In this document: piece by piece, positions 63,891-64,000 of the stretch
How positions within the stretch are numbered: the first letter of the stretch is position 1
How the letters are laid out: each line of letters begins with the position of its first letter
From: CAYLRY01 sp964386535
Lineage (GTDB): Bacteria; Chloroflexota; Dehalococcoidia; Dehalococcoidales; UBA3254
Direction: 5' to 3'
Length of the DNA stretch: 64,000 bases
Assembly: GCA_964386535.1 (NCBI GenBank)
Contig: CAYLRY010000009.1
Coordinates: 9,920-73,919 of the forward strand
The notes under the pieces: generated by a model
The model's database searches: none
What the model was told of the DNA's origin: nothing
The model's input: the letters and a program-made list of their open reading frames with translations, nothing else
Made by a program: the position numbers and the translations under genes

Positions 63891-64000
63891 CGCCTGCCGT
63901 GAAGCACGGCTTTTTTTACTATTTATGGTTCTTTCTCATTTCAAATGGGTAAACCAACTTTAGAATAGTCGAGTTTACCAGTGAGCATATAGATTATGGT

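Noticed and set aside
1..64000. tRNA, rRNA and CRISPR
   Set aside because: I found no clover-leaf with a T-loop motif, no rRNA stretches and no regularly spaced repeats.

Overview
This 64 kb window looks like a chromosomal piece of an uncultured bacterium of the class Dehalococcoidia (Chloroflexota). The reasons are a complex I operon in which nuoD is followed directly by nuoH (no nuoE, nuoF or nuoG between them), a short stand-alone 'core' MetE, an rpoC with a long coiled-coil insertion near its N terminus, and frequent TTG and GTG starts. I see no rRNA, tRNA or CRISPR array. The assignment is inferred from gene content only.

1-31 kb is mostly housekeeping. A nuo operon (nuoC tail, nuoD, H, I, J, K, a small extra ORF, L, M, N) leads into a lipoprotein-like yajC, then argF, der, plsY and gpsA on the plus strand. 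The heat-shock genes lie on the minus strand: hrcA-grpE-dnaK under a consensus promoter and a CIRCE operator (a one-base variant per arm), closed by a perfect hairpin, with dnaJ beyond the hairpin. A metallo-beta-lactamase-fold protein, rpoB-rpoC with promoter and terminator, ruvB and a RimI-like acetyltransferase follow.

30-44 kb holds a small membrane protein, a SAM methyltransferase, Elp3, a zincin, an S41 protease, RsmE, core MetE and an MFS exporter. Then comes a partner-switching signalling cluster: a STAS antagonist, a TPP-dependent enzyme and an RsbW-type kinase converge on a binding lipoprotein that overlaps a membrane SpoIIE/RsbU-type phosphatase.

44-61 kb looks like an accessory catabolic region: IclR regulator, Cys-rich ferredoxin, peptide-type binding lipoprotein without visible permeases, bicupin and cupin, two tandem PIG-L deacetylases, an NTF2-like protein, two short-chain dehydrogenases (one lacking the catalytic Lys), an MmgE/PrpD protein and, centrally, a gene whose frame is interrupted by one UGA. 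That UGA sits in a U-G-T-C context with a SECIS-like hairpin directly after it, so I call it a selenoprotein of the UGSC type. 61-64 kb has a PspA homologue and a coiled-coil protein with a Gly/Ser/Pro-rich tail.

The observations most worth a second look are the selenoprotein (56821-58401); two genes, ruvB and a methyltransferase, whose conserved N termini can be reached only by starting at ATC and ATA codons placed correctly behind Shine-Dalgarno sequences; a 99-bp MITE-like element in two copies (87% identical, with 7-bp flanking direct repeats); and the partner-switching cluster that joins a periplasmic binding protein to a phosphatase.
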